In this document: positions 30,246 through 38,553 of the stretch, in pieces
How the letters are laid out: every line of letters starts with the position of its first letter
Position numbering within the stretch: position 1 is the first letter of the stretch
Virus record (IMG/VR): IMGVR_UViG_3300043395_001662
Coordinates: 1 to 44,393 of that record
Reading direction: 5' to 3' (one strand)
Length of the DNA stretch: 44,393 bases
DNA from: a virus
Notes under the pieces: model-generated
Told to the model about the DNA's origin: nothing
Seen by the model: the letters and a program-made list of their open reading frames with translations, nothing else
The model's database searches: none
Position numbers and translations under genes: made by a program

Positions 30246-31988
30246 ATGAGCAATATCCCATATCAACTTGCGATAGGTCCTGCACAGCAACCACCAACAC
30301 TGACCACGAGGACAAACTTTTGTCGTAATCCATCTATGGAGACTGACTTAACCTTTTGGTCACTTTTAGGATTGGCTAATATATCTCGCATTACAACTGA
30401 CTCATGGGTTGGGTCGGCGTGTATGGAAGTTGAGTCGATCACTGCTGGAACGTACCCAGTAGAAACGACAAACACCACGGCGGCTGTTGCTGGTCAGTCT
30501 TGGACGTTTTCGTATTACGGCAAGATCCTTTCGGGCAGTTCTGAGACTTTTGCTTCGGCTCTTATATTTTCCAATTCAAGTGGTGTGACGACTGGTACTT
30601 TCGCTACTTCGTTTGTTCTTGGTTCGACGTCGTGGCAACGATTTAACATCACAGCAGTTGCACCTGCCGGCACTGCCTTTGTAAAGGCACGAATGATTTT
30701 CAATACGTCTGCCTCTGGTAGGCAAGTTGGGTTTGACGGTGTTCTCCTTGAACAGTCAGCGATATTAGATACCTATTTTGATGGAGACACTGTCGGTGGT
30801 ACTGCGTTATATCAGTGGAGTGGAACTCCCAATTTGTCTACATCAACAAAGACAACAAGCACCGCCAACATAAATACAAACCCAACACAACCACTATCAA
30901 CATTTGACTCATGGAGTTTGTCTCGCAACCTTGACGATGGTTGCTCAATGTCTATACAAATGGCGGCAAACTCAATCTCTGGTGTACAGATCAAAGAGTT
31001 AGAGACCGATATTTGGATCTACCGAAACGGAGTAAAAGTCGATCGGTTTCGTGTGATCTCGGTAGATCAAGAGTGGGGTGAGGACGGAGAAAACAGACTC
31101 GCAGTACAAGCGGTCTGCTACCGTCGCATACTCGCTAGTAGGCACGTCGTGTCGGCTCTGACGTATTCATCTGTCTCACAGGGCGACATCGTTTGGGGTC
31201 TAATCGATCATACTCAGTCACAACTCAATGGCGATCTAGGGATCACGATCGGATCACTTGGTCCACCGATCATTCGATCACGGTCATACTTGGTTGGACA
31301 AAACATCTTGGAAGCCATTACAGACTTGACGCAGGCTGACGGCAATATGACTTGGGATATTGACCCAGATCTCCAGTTGTTCGTGACTACAGCAGGGTCT
31401 TACCCACTACGAGCGATGCCTGCCCAGTTGGGTACAAACCTTCGCAACATCGCCAAACCCTCTGGGGCGTCTCTCTTTGGCAACGTCGCTCTCGTCTCTG
31501 GTGACACTCAATTCACGATCGTTGAGATCCAAAACGCACAAAGCATCTTGAGTGACCAAAGGGGTCGATGGGAGAAGTACAGAGCCTTCACCCAAGAGAC
31601 CGATCAAGCCAACCTGACCGAGCAGGCAGAGGGTCTGCTTGAGAGCACTCAATCACCGTCGATCGTCTGGTCGTTTGAGTTGATCCCCGATCGTTTTTAT
31701 ACCGACTCAGACTATGCAGTTGGCGACTTTGTTGTTCTGGCTCAACCACCTACGGTCGTACCAAGTCAGCCAGATCCAACGATCCCGTATCTGACCGTCG
31801 CTGGTCAGACCATCTTGGTGCAGATCCTGACCGTCTCACTGACTGTGGACGCTAATGGGGCGTCATCTGTCAAGATGACAGCAGTGCAAGCACCTCAACC
31901 TTGGGATGCTTTGCCGACTACACTCACTTGGAATAGCGTCGATCCATCGATCACATGGAATGACATGGTCTCTACATACTTGACTTAG
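30246..31988 (+). CDS. Minor tail protein with inserted carbohydrate-binding-like domain
   Basis: 580 residues, non-native codon style. Residues about 20-190 resemble a CBM4/9-like beta-sandwich (NFCRNPSMETDLTFWSL, then GQSWTFSYYGKILSGSSETF and GFDGVLLEQSAILDTYFDG). After a short linker comes the tail-associated part: IWIYRNGVKVDRFRVISVD, then VWGLIDHTQSQLNGDLGI. The domain order suggests a baseplate hub-type protein that binds cell-surface glycan. It is probably part of the host-adhesion device. Confidence 0.7.
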   Translation: MSNIPYQLAIGPAQQPPTLTTRTNFCRNPSMETDLTFWSLLGLANISRITTDSWVGSACMEVESITAGTYPVETTNTTAAVAGQSWTFSYYGKILSGSSETFASALIFSNSSGVTTGTFATSFVLGSTSWQRFNITAVAPAGTAFVKARMIFNTSASGRQVGFDGVLLEQSAILDTYFDGDTVGGTALYQWSGTPNLSTSTKTTSTANINTNPTQPLSTFDSWSLSRNLDDGCSMSIQMAANSISGVQIKELETDIWIYRNGVKVDRFRVISVDQEWGEDGENRLAVQAVCYRRILASRHVVSALTYSSVSQGDIVWGLIDHTQSQLNGDLGITIGSLGPPIIRSRSYLVGQNILEAITDLTQADGNMTWDIDPDLQLFVTTAGSYPLRAMPAQLGTNLRNIAKPSGASLFGNVALVSGDTQFTIVEIQNAQSILSDQRGRWEKYRAFTQETDQANLTEQAEGLLESTQSPSIVWSFELIPDRFYTDSDYAVGDFVVLAQPPTVVPSQPDPTIPYLTVAGQTILVQILTVSLTVDANGASSVKMTAVQAPQPWDALPTTLTWNSVDPSITWNDMVSTYLT

Positions 31989-31996
31989 GAGTAACA

Positions 31997-32644
31997 ATGC
32001 CTGCTAATACACCGATATTCGGCTTCCCGTATCCACTTGGTACTGACCCTGTTGCTCAGGGCGACAACGTCATTCAAGAACTCGCAGAGGATGTTGAGGC
32101 AGTAATAAGTACGCAAGTGGGGTTGCGCAGGGTTACTACTTGTACCGTTGGAACTTTCAGCGGTGGAACATCACCAACAGCATCAAATGGAGTGGTCACT
32201 ATTGGAACATCAAATACGTCTGTCGAAGTTGCAAACGCATTTAGTACAACCTTCGACAATTATTTGATAACGGTGACAGGGTGTACCCCTAGTGCGAACG
32301 TGGACTTACGTCTGCGTCTTGGAGCCAAAACTACTAATTATCAATGGGGTTTGACTTATAACGCTTATAACTCAACACCATCTGCATTAGGTAGTGCTAC
32401 TGATACTCATTTTCGATATATGCAAGGTCTTAGTGTAGGTGCAAAGTTTGACACTCAAATCACTGTTCTGTCTCCGTGGCTGACACAACCAACAAGAGTT
32501 GCCGCATTTTATTGCGACGGGGGTGCCGCTGGTCACACAAGTGGATTTGACGCTACCTCAACGTCCTACACGTCATTTCAACTAGCAGTAACTTCTGGCA
32601 ACCTAACTGGTGGCGTTATTCGTGTATATGGGTACACAAACTAA
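31997..32644 (+). CDS. Minor tail / receptor-binding-like protein, 215 residues
   Basis: TAGGAGTAAC is the ribosome site. The N-terminus FGFPYPLGTDPVAQGDNVIQELAEDVEA is a short attachment motif seen at the start of phage tail fibres, and the rest is Ser/Thr/Gly-rich and beta-strand-like. It may be a small fibre or adhesin tip. Non-native codon style shared with the genes to 35405. Confidence 0.65.
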   Translation: MPANTPIFGFPYPLGTDPVAQGDNVIQELAEDVEAVISTQVGLRRVTTCTVGTFSGGTSPTASNGVVTIGTSNTSVEVANAFSTTFDNYLITVTGCTPSANVDLRLRLGAKTTNYQWGLTYNAYNSTPSALGSATDTHFRYMQGLSVGAKFDTQITVLSPWLTQPTRVAAFYCDGGAAGHTSGFDATSTSYTSFQLAVTSGNLTGGVIRVYGYTN

Positions 32645-32647
32645 GCC

Positions 32648-33913
32648 ATGACTCGTCCTCGCTCTACTACTTCTCAAGCCGATGAACTTGGCGCAATCCT
32701 TGCGTCTCTCAAGTCTCGTGTCCAAGCAGTAGAACTACTCGCTCACACACCTTGTGGAGGTGGCAGTGGCGGTTGCCCGTGTCCAGAGAATGTCCTCAAG
32801 GCTGGCGACACGATGACTGGTCCCTTGATTTTGAGTGCAGATCCGACAGTTGCTTTAGAAGCGGCGACCAAGCAGTACGTCGATACCACGACTGGTAACT
32901 ATGTCCTCAAATCAGGCGACACCATGACTGGTCAATTAACGATGCAGTCCAATATCGCTTTGACAGCAAACTCAACTCGTATATCGCAGACTTCAACAAG
33001 CACATGGTCTGGCGATGCTGGCACTGGCTTCGGTAAGTTGGAGTACCACAGTAATCGTTGGTATATCAACGCTGGTAGTAACTCTGCTCTCGTGGCGCAG
33101 TTTCGGCGTGGTGGCTCAGATGTCGGTCATGTCGCTAACGATGGGCGACTGAACTTCCCATTCTGGACAACTACGGGACGTAACTACTCGAACGAGTGGA
33201 TTGAGTTTCCAAACCACTCTGGTCTTTACTCACCTCTGAACGGTGCTCACTTCTACCCTAATAATGCCTCGTATGGCTCATGGCGTATTGCAGGCAGTCG
33301 TAGTGGTTGGCAAGGATTGGAGTTTGACACCTCAGATGGTCAGAAGTCCTTAATGATGGGTGCTGGTGCTACGCCGACTTATACAGGAGTTCACCACAAC
33401 ACAAAAGGATGGCGATGGTATTTCATTGAGCGAGGCGCACACTTTGCTACCGGGGTTCCCATGGACGGTAATAACACTGGATACTGGGGTGGTGCTCCCG
33501 GCTACGGTGTACCTGCTTGGAACCTGATGGGGTCATATCAGTTTTTCAACCCTTCTGATACACGCTTCAAACTTAATCAACGTCGCCTGCCTCTTGGTCT
33601 GTCTTTCTTAAAAAGATTGGAACCGATTGAGTACACCAATCTGTATCCTCGTTGGCTGAAAGTCGGACCACTTGGTGAGGAGGAGGACGTACTTGAATGG
33701 GAGTACGGCAAGCGATTGAGATCTGGGTTGCGAGCACAAGAGGTCAAGGCGGCTCTAGAGGCTGAGGGTGCTGGAGATTACTCCATGTGGTCATTGGCTG
33801 ACAAAGATGACCCAGACTCTTTTCAGGTACTTGACTATCGTGAGTTCATCGCACCGCTAATCAACGCCGTTCAAGAATTGGACGCTCGTCTAGAAATACT
33901 GGAGAACACATAA
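32648..33913 (+). CDS. Tail fibre with S74-type intramolecular chaperone
   Basis: 421 residues. The N-terminal 90 residues carry a coiled-coil start (ADELGAILASLKSRVQAVEL) and two repeats of VLK(A/S)GDTMTG. The centre is beta-rich and Ser/Asn/Gly-rich. The C-terminus is an endosialidase-type chaperone: PSDTRFKLNQRRLPLGLSFL with the Ser-Asp cut site, later GLRAQEV and FIAPLINAVQELDARLEIL. Such chaperones trimerise the fibre and then cut themselves off. The end shares a base with the next start codon. Confidence 0.78.
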   Translation: MTRPRSTTSQADELGAILASLKSRVQAVELLAHTPCGGGSGGCPCPENVLKAGDTMTGPLILSADPTVALEAATKQYVDTTTGNYVLKSGDTMTGQLTMQSNIALTANSTRISQTSTSTWSGDAGTGFGKLEYHSNRWYINAGSNSALVAQFRRGGSDVGHVANDGRLNFPFWTTTGRNYSNEWIEFPNHSGLYSPLNGAHFYPNNASYGSWRIAGSRSGWQGLEFDTSDGQKSLMMGAGATPTYTGVHHNTKGWRWYFIERGAHFATGVPMDGNNTGYWGGAPGYGVPAWNLMGSYQFFNPSDTRFKLNQRRLPLGLSFLKRLEPIEYTNLYPRWLKVGPLGEEEDVLEWEYGKRLRSGLRAQEVKAALEAEGAGDYSMWSLADKDDPDSFQVLDYREFIAPLINAVQELDARLEILENT

Positions 33914-34050
33914 TGGATATCAATGCTGAGGCAGTAATCAATGGTCTACTGGATGAGATTAAAAGATTGACACTGGACAACGTGGCTCTCAAAGCCATGA
34001 TCATCGATCAAAACCACAGCCAGACAGCAGACTCTGACGATCAAGACTAG
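33913..34050 (+). CDS. Small coiled-coil protein, 45 residues
   Basis: The ATG overlaps the TAA of the fibre gene by one base (TAATG). Residues 5-30 form a likely coiled coil (AEAVINGLLDEIKRLTLDNV), and the C-terminus is acidic. It may be a fibre assembly helper, since small chaperones often follow fibre genes; this is inference. Confidence 0.5.
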   Translation: MDINAEAVINGLLDEIKRLTLDNVALKAMIIDQNHSQTADSDDQD

Positions 34051-34052
34051 GC

Positions 34053-34058
34053 TAGGAT
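34053..34058 (+). promoter_or_regulatory. TAGGAT box six bases before ATG 34065
   Basis: TAGGAT-ACCGCT-ATG with no ribosome site. The fourth exact copy of this leaderless spacing. Confidence 0.6.
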
Positions 34059-34064
34059 ACCGCT

Positions 34065-35405
34065 ATGGCTGTTAATGCTCTTTGGTTACAGAATGTCGAT
34101 TACCCTGCCCGTATTGATCGTGCTGTCTTTGACAATATCTGGACAGAGGGCATCTTAGGATCAGGATCATTCCTCGTCGCACCATCGTCACCAGTTGGTA
34201 TGAGTGTTCAGGTTGCCGCTGGTGTTGCAGTCGTGACTGGTGACAATCAGGTATTCCAAGGCAAGTATCTCTGTCGTGAGCAAGCCGCCACACTTGGTGT
34301 GTCGATCTCTGCGGCGCCGGGATCTGGTACTCGTCATGACTTGGTGGTATTGCAGGTGCGTGACCCTAACGCCACTGGTCCTGCTGGTGATGACGCAATC
34401 ATTGGCGTCGTTACTGGTGTAGCGAGTGGATCACCTGTAGACCCTGCTGTACCTGCATCGGCGTTGGTGTTGGCTCGTGTCCGTGTCCCATCTGGTACTG
34501 GATCGATCACTGCTGGTCTCATCGACGATCTGAGAGTTGAGTCTAAAGCGGCTTACAACACCATCGCAGATAACTCGGTATCTCTACAGATGCTGACCAC
34601 AGCAGTGCAAGAGGCTCTCGTCCCGACAGGGACAATCACAGCGTTCGGTGGCACTGTCGCACCTGCTGGCTGGTTGCTCTGTGACGGCACCGCTTACGCC
34701 TCTGTCACCTATCCTGCGCTCTCGTCGTTGCTCGGTGCTCAGTACAACACTTCTGGCGGTCAGGCTTCTCCGCCTGCTGGACAGTTTCGTGTACCTATCT
34801 TGACTGGTCGTGTACCAGTGGGTCGATCGACTGGTGAAACAGAGTTCGACACTATGGGCGAGACTGGTGGTGCAAAGACAGTGACATTGACTGAGGCACA
34901 ATCTGGACTCGTGGCACACAGTCACACCGTGTCTGCGTCAGGTACGACAAGCACTGTCAGTTCCGACCACACTCACTCTTGGGGTGGCACATTTGCAACT
35001 AGCGGTCAAGATGTTGATCACTACCATAGTGGCACCACAGCCGCCGCAGGAACACATGACCACTCCATTGACATTCAGGGAATGGCAACCCAAAGTCACG
35101 CTCACAACGCATCAGCAACCGACTCAGTAGCGGCAAAGCCTAACCCCTCCACTGGCTCATCTGTTGCAACAGCCGCGCCAATCAACAACGCTGGTAGCCA
35201 TACTCACGTTTTCAACACGAACGGTACATCGAATAGTCACGCTCATACCGTGACTGTTGGCGGCAACACTGGCGGTATCTCAGCAAACCACACTCATACC
35301 GTGAGCGTTAGTGGTACAGCCGCAACCGTGACAGGTGCAAACGCCTCACAGGCGCACAACAATATCCAGCCCTACATCGTGGTCAATTACATCATCAAGA
35401 CCTGA
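34065..35405 (+). CDS. Tail collar-domain fibre, metal-binding repeats
   Basis: 446 residues, non-native codon style. Residues 1-180 form an N-terminal attachment domain. PTGTITAFGGTVAPAGWLLCDG (about 185-207) and FRVPILTGRVPVGR mark the tail collar domain. The last 160 residues contain about eight His-x-His motifs (HSH, HTH, HYH, HDH, HAH, HTH, HAH, HTH) separated by Gly/Ser/Thr-rich turns, as in T4 gp12-like receptor-binding needles where histidine pairs bind iron. It ends in YIVVNYIIKT, the usual collar ending. Probable receptor-binding fibre tip. Confidence 0.82.
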   Translation: MAVNALWLQNVDYPARIDRAVFDNIWTEGILGSGSFLVAPSSPVGMSVQVAAGVAVVTGDNQVFQGKYLCREQAATLGVSISAAPGSGTRHDLVVLQVRDPNATGPAGDDAIIGVVTGVASGSPVDPAVPASALVLARVRVPSGTGSITAGLIDDLRVESKAAYNTIADNSVSLQMLTTAVQEALVPTGTITAFGGTVAPAGWLLCDGTAYASVTYPALSSLLGAQYNTSGGQASPPAGQFRVPILTGRVPVGRSTGETEFDTMGETGGAKTVTLTEAQSGLVAHSHTVSASGTTSTVSSDHTHSWGGTFATSGQDVDHYHSGTTAAAGTHDHSIDIQGMATQSHAHNASATDSVAAKPNPSTGSSVATAAPINNAGSHTHVFNTNGTSNSHAHTVTVGGNTGGISANHTHTVSVSGTAATVTGANASQAHNNIQPYIVVNYIIKT

Positions 35406-35406
35406 G

Positions 35407-35450
35407 AGTTTCTCTCTACTTATTTGCTGACTTATCCACAGAGAGAAACT
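35407..35450 (+). terminator. Hairpin after the tail operon, probable terminator
   Basis: AGTTTCTCTCT (35407-35417) and AGAGAGAAACT (35440-35450) are perfect inverted repeats with a 22-base loop just after the collar gene stop. No T-run follows on the top strand. It probably marks the 3' end of the late tail transcript. Confidence 0.5.
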
Positions 35451-35484
35451 AGACTAGAACGGGACAACTCCCGGGAGGTTATTT

Positions 35485-35721
35485 GTGGGTATGTATGACG
35501 AGATAAAGGCTGAGGCGATCATCAAAGGCCCGCCCTGCTCAGTAGGAATGGCTGTAGAGCAAATGTCAGTAGATGAGAGGAAGGACTTCCTCGCTGCAGC
35601 CTCTGATCCCTACATTGCGTCCACCATCATCACTAAAGTGCTAATCCGCCGAGGCTACAACGTCAAGGCTGAGGCTGTGCGCCGGCATCGAAAAGGAGAG
35701 TGCCGCTGTGAGCGAGTATGA
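35485..35721 (+). CDS. Helix-turn-helix small DNA-binding protein
   Basis: 78 residues from GTG with GGGAGG as ribosome site and TAGACT (35450-35455) as likely -10 box. SVDERKDFLAAASDPYIASTIITKVLIRRGYNVKAEAVRRHRKGECRC matches a small phage family whose last helix and RRHRRGECxC end are highly conserved; it is usually next to the metallophosphoesterase, as here. It presumably binds DNA. It overlaps the next gene. Confidence 0.75.
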   Translation: MGMYDEIKAEAIIKGPPCSVGMAVEQMSVDERKDFLAAASDPYIASTIITKVLIRRGYNVKAEAVRRHRKGECRCERV

Positions 35722-36718
35722 GGAGGCGCAGGCTCTCGAGGAGTTGCGGTCAGCCCTCAGAGCAACGCAGAGACAGTTAGCCAAGGCAAAGAGCCGCACA
35801 GATGAACTGGTGGTTGTGACGCATGAGGCAGCAAAGCAGGCCATGCTCTCCATGGGAGGAGTTCCAAAGGTTGTAGGCCCTGCGCCATCTCGCAAGAAAA
35901 AGGGCGCAGAGGTTGCTCTGTGGCATCTCTCAGACTGGCAGGGATCAAAACTAACCACCTCATATAACTCAGATGTTATGAGGGATAGAGTCATGCTGTT
36001 TTGCGACAAGGCTGCTCAGATCACAGAAATCCAGAGAGCAGACCATCCTGTAGATGAGTGCGTCATCATGCTCGGAGGCGACATGGTGGAGGGCCTGTTC
36101 AACTTCCCGACCCAGCCTCACGAGATAGATGGCACCATCTTTCATCAGTACGTCACTGTCTCCCGGCTGCTTGTTGATGTTGTGCGTTTTGCGCTCTCCA
36201 TCTACTCCAAGGTCAAAGTCATCGGGGAGTGGGGAAACCATGGCAGGATTGGCTCCAAGCGAGATGCTGTGCCTCGCTCAGACAACATCGACCGTATGGT
36301 CTACGAACTAGCGCGCCAACTGCTCGAGCATGAGGAGAGACTCTCATGGGAGGACTCCCCGGAGGACATCCAGCGAGTAGAGATCGGGAACTATCGCGCC
36401 CTGCTCATCCATGGGGACGAGGTAGGGCGAGGAGGGTTTGCGAGCCCTATGACCATTGTGCGCCATGTTGAGCGATGGCAGTCAGGCTCCTATCCATGGG
36501 AGTTCCGGGACTGTTTTGTTGGCCACTACCACACTCATGCTGAGTGGCCTCTAGCAAACGGGCTCGGCTCTGTGTATCAGACTGGCTCTACAGAGTCTGA
36601 CAACCGCTACGCCGGCGTGATGCTTGCAGCCTCAGCAACCCCATCTCAACGCTTGCATTTTGTCGATCCTGTGAAAGGCAGGACAACAGCGGCCTACAAG
36701 GTCTGGCTGGCTGACTAG
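35708..36718 (+). CDS. Calcineurin-like metallophosphoesterase
   Basis: 336 residues from a GTG overlapping the previous gene. After a coiled-coil opening (EALEELRSALRATQRQLAKA-like) comes a two-metal phosphatase: HLSDWQG, GGDMVEG, GNHGR, HGD and GHYHTHAE, all five metal-binding motifs in order. Such phage enzymes cut phosphodiesters or nucleotides, but the substrate is not known. It is paired with the helix-turn-helix protein upstream. Confidence 0.85.
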   Translation: MSEYEEAQALEELRSALRATQRQLAKAKSRTDELVVVTHEAAKQAMLSMGGVPKVVGPAPSRKKKGAEVALWHLSDWQGSKLTTSYNSDVMRDRVMLFCDKAAQITEIQRADHPVDECVIMLGGDMVEGLFNFPTQPHEIDGTIFHQYVTVSRLLVDVVRFALSIYSKVKVIGEWGNHGRIGSKRDAVPRSDNIDRMVYELARQLLEHEERLSWEDSPEDIQRVEIGNYRALLIHGDEVGRGGFASPMTIVRHVERWQSGSYPWEFRDCFVGHYHTHAEWPLANGLGSVYQTGSTESDNRYAGVMLAASATPSQRLHFVDPVKGRTTAAYKVWLAD

Positions 36719-36721
36719 AAT
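36716..36721 (+). promoter_or_regulatory. TAGAAT box six bases before ATG 36728
   Basis: TAGAAT-CAGGCT-ATG, the same six-base leaderless spacing as the TAGGAT sites, beginning in the stop codon of the preceding gene. Confidence 0.5.
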
Positions 36722-36727
36722 CAGGCT

Positions 36728-36988
36728 ATGAGCCGCAGAATAGTTCTCGTGACATGGGCAGACGCACACGCTGATCAGGAGGGATCATGGGTTCATCTGC
36801 CAGACGTTGAGGATAAGGGCGAGTACATAGTGACGAGCGTAGGCATAGTGCTTGAGCCCGGCGATGGAGGCCAGACCGGGCACCTATCCATCGCTCAAAC
36901 TGTCGCCCCAGATGAGTATGCGGATCACATCATCAACATCCCTGAGGGCATGGTGCGCAGCCTGACAACGCTTGGAGCCACCAAATAA
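36728..36988 (+). CDS. Hypothetical phage protein, 86 residues
   Basis: Opens with VLVTWADAHADQEGSWVHLPD, a conserved-looking start found in many actinophage hypotheticals, and ends with LSIAQTVAPDEYADHIINIPEGMV. It looks like a small alpha-beta fold with a conserved acidic/histidine face. No activity known. A leaderless-type promoter lies directly in front. Confidence 0.65.
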   Translation: MSRRIVLVTWADAHADQEGSWVHLPDVEDKGEYIVTSVGIVLEPGDGGQTGHLSIAQTVAPDEYADHIINIPEGMVRSLTTLGATK

Positions 36989-37007
36989 CTAGACATATAT
37001 GCAGTAC

Positions 37008-37027
37008 CTGACTAGGGTATGTATATG
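37008..37027 (+). promoter_or_regulatory. Inverted-repeat promoter element (site F), leaderless type
   Basis: CTGACTAGGGTATGTATATG: TAGGGT (37013-37018) is six bases from ATG 37025 and the CTGACTAG..GTA core matches site E at 41842. It links the two promoter types found in this genome. Confidence 0.5.
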
Positions 37028-37339
37028 CAAGCAGACTTGTTCATCACTGGCAGCGGCTCTCCAGTTTGCGAGGCCCATCTCGAGAGATACATTGACGATC
37101 CCTCGTTCCGAGCGACAAGCGCAGAGTATGATGCGTGGTTCCATAGGCACAGCGAGGAGATGCAGTGCCAGCGATGCAAAGGAGCCGGCGATGACAGAGC
37201 AGGAAATACGATGGATGATGCACTTCCTGACTCGAACAGTTCCGCGTGGGGACGAGGAACTGGAGGTGGTGGAACACTTGATGAGGAGATTGTCCGCCAT
37301 TTTGAGGAGTACATCAGCCACGCAAGTTACTCAGAGTAA
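37025..37339 (+). CDS. Hypothetical protein, 104 residues
   Basis: ATG 37025 chosen because TAGGGT lies exactly six bases away; ATG 37019 would lie right against the box. MQADLFITGSGSPVCEAHLE begins a plausible small globular protein with one CQRC pair and a low-complexity Gly/Asn/Asp-rich later part (GTGGGGTLDEE). The bases are also open in another frame from 37190, so one of the two may be artefact. Unknown function. Confidence 0.5.
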   Translation: MQADLFITGSGSPVCEAHLERYIDDPSFRATSAEYDAWFHRHSEEMQCQRCKGAGDDRAGNTMDDALPDSNSSAWGRGTGGGGTLDEEIVRHFEEYISHASYSE

Positions 37340-37343
37340 CTAG
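37190..37343 (+). CDS. Possible overlapping small protein, 50 residues
   Basis: An alternative frame inside the preceding gene: MTEQEIRWMMHFLTRTVPRG, then EELEVVEHLMRRLSAIL, a credible helical protein. Its composition is more natural than the Gly-rich stretch of the other frame here. Either this is the real gene and the upstream frame ends early, or both are translated. Weak evidence only. Confidence 0.3.
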
Positions 37344-37346
37344 ACT
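37341..37346 (+). promoter_or_regulatory. TAGACT box six bases before ATG 37353
   Basis: TAGACT-GAGGAG-ATG. The six-base spacing again. The spacer also reads as a ribosome site, but it is too close to the ATG for normal use. Confidence 0.45.
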
Positions 37347-37352
37347 GAGGAG

Positions 37353-37784
37353 ATGAGCATTGCGCGAAATCTCCAGAATGCCGGGCTGTTTGTTATAGAG
37401 GACTCTCGAGCGAAAAACAGAATTACTGACGCTCCAGAGAAGGTTTCTCTGTCCTATATCCCTAGCGATGACATTCTGGAGGCCATCCACGATGCAGCCG
37501 GCACCTATCCATGCCCTACTGCTCTCATCCTGACCACTGGGCAGGTCATAGTTCTCGCAGAGTTTGGCAAGGGAGGCATCGCAGTTCAGGGAGCAAAGGG
37601 ACAGGAAACGCCGGCGCAGAAGGAGGCTCTGCCTATAGTCGCATCTGTTGTTTCTGATGCTGTTGGGGCTCCGCTAGATGCTGATCTCAAAAAGGCTGTA
37701 AAGGCATCTGCCTCTGAGCCGAGCCCGGCTGAGGAGCCTTCAGTAGAGGATGCTCCAGCAGAGCCGGCTGAGGAGCAGCAGTGA
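37353..37784 (+). CDS. Hypothetical protein with acidic tail, 143 residues
   Basis: The N-terminal two-thirds form an alpha-beta domain (ARNLQNAGLFVIEDSRAKNR, then PTALILTTGQVIVLAEFGKGG). The last 40 residues are Ala/Glu/Pro-rich and disordered. It is immediately upstream of the endolysin gene and overlaps it. Position could link it to lysis, but no motif supports that. Confidence 0.65.
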   Translation: MSIARNLQNAGLFVIEDSRAKNRITDAPEKVSLSYIPSDDILEAIHDAAGTYPCPTALILTTGQVIVLAEFGKGGIAVQGAKGQETPAQKEALPIVASVVSDAVGAPLDADLKKAVKASASEPSPAEEPSVEDAPAEPAEEQQ

Positions 37785-38545
37785 CTGTCGCAACTGACTT
37801 CTTTGACTGGCAGCGGTCCGGGCTCAATCCAAAGCGAGCCCCATGGACAAAATGCTCCCCGGCTCTAGTCGCTATCGAGGAGTATCTAGTTGAAAAGTGG
37901 GGAGGGAAACGCCTCGGATGCCACGATGATCGCTCGATCAGAGACGGAGACTCCATCTCATCTCACGCCTTTGGCGCAGCCCTTGACTGGCGATACTCAG
38001 ACCCCGGTCCGGGGCGTAAAGTCCTGCTCTCAGACATCATCCCGTTTCTGATTGAAAACTCAAAGGAACTAGGAGTTCAGGCCATCCACGATTATGTTGG
38101 CTGCCGAATCTGGAGATGCAACCGAGCAAATGACTCCAACGGAGGCTGGAAAGAGCAGCCGAAGGCTGGGCAGATGGGGCAGGCATGGGCTCAGTGGATA
38201 CACATCGAGGTAAACAGGGCGCAGTGGAAGGATGGTCGATCAGTTGATGAAAAGATCGGAGGAGCCAAGCCTGAGCCGTGGCCGCCGTTCAATCCTGAAA
38301 AGGGCGAGTTTGGGTTATATCCCCTTAATCCAAACAAGGCGTGGATTCGGCTCAACTCAAGAGGCGATCTCGTCAAGTATCTACAGGGCGTTCTCAGGAA
38401 GAACCGCTACCAGATAGCAGTAGACGGAAATTTTGGCCCTCAGACGAGAGATCGAGTGATCCGCTTCCAGCGAGCAAACGGTCTGCTGGCTGATGGGATT
38501 GTAGGATCTAAGACTTGGGCGAAAATTGACCAAGCATCCAGATAG
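37781..38545 (+). CDS. Endolysin: M15-type peptidase with peptidoglycan-binding domain
   Basis: 254 residues from a GTG overlapping the previous stop. SISSHAFGAALDWRYSDPG (H62, D69) and WIHIEV (H141) give the zinc ligands of an M15/VanY-type peptidase that cleaves the peptide part of peptidoglycan. Residues about 186-252 are a PG-binding domain (RGDLVKYLQGVLRKN, then VDGNFGPQTRDRVIRFQ). No signal peptide, so release through a holin is expected, and the holin-like gene follows nine bases later. Confidence 0.9.
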   Translation: MTVATDFFDWQRSGLNPKRAPWTKCSPALVAIEEYLVEKWGGKRLGCHDDRSIRDGDSISSHAFGAALDWRYSDPGPGRKVLLSDIIPFLIENSKELGVQAIHDYVGCRIWRCNRANDSNGGWKEQPKAGQMGQAWAQWIHIEVNRAQWKDGRSVDEKIGGAKPEPWPPFNPEKGEFGLYPLNPNKAWIRLNSRGDLVKYLQGVLRKNRYQIAVDGNFGPQTRDRVIRFQRANGLLADGIVGSKTWAKIDQASR

Positions 38546-38553
38546 GAGCAACT

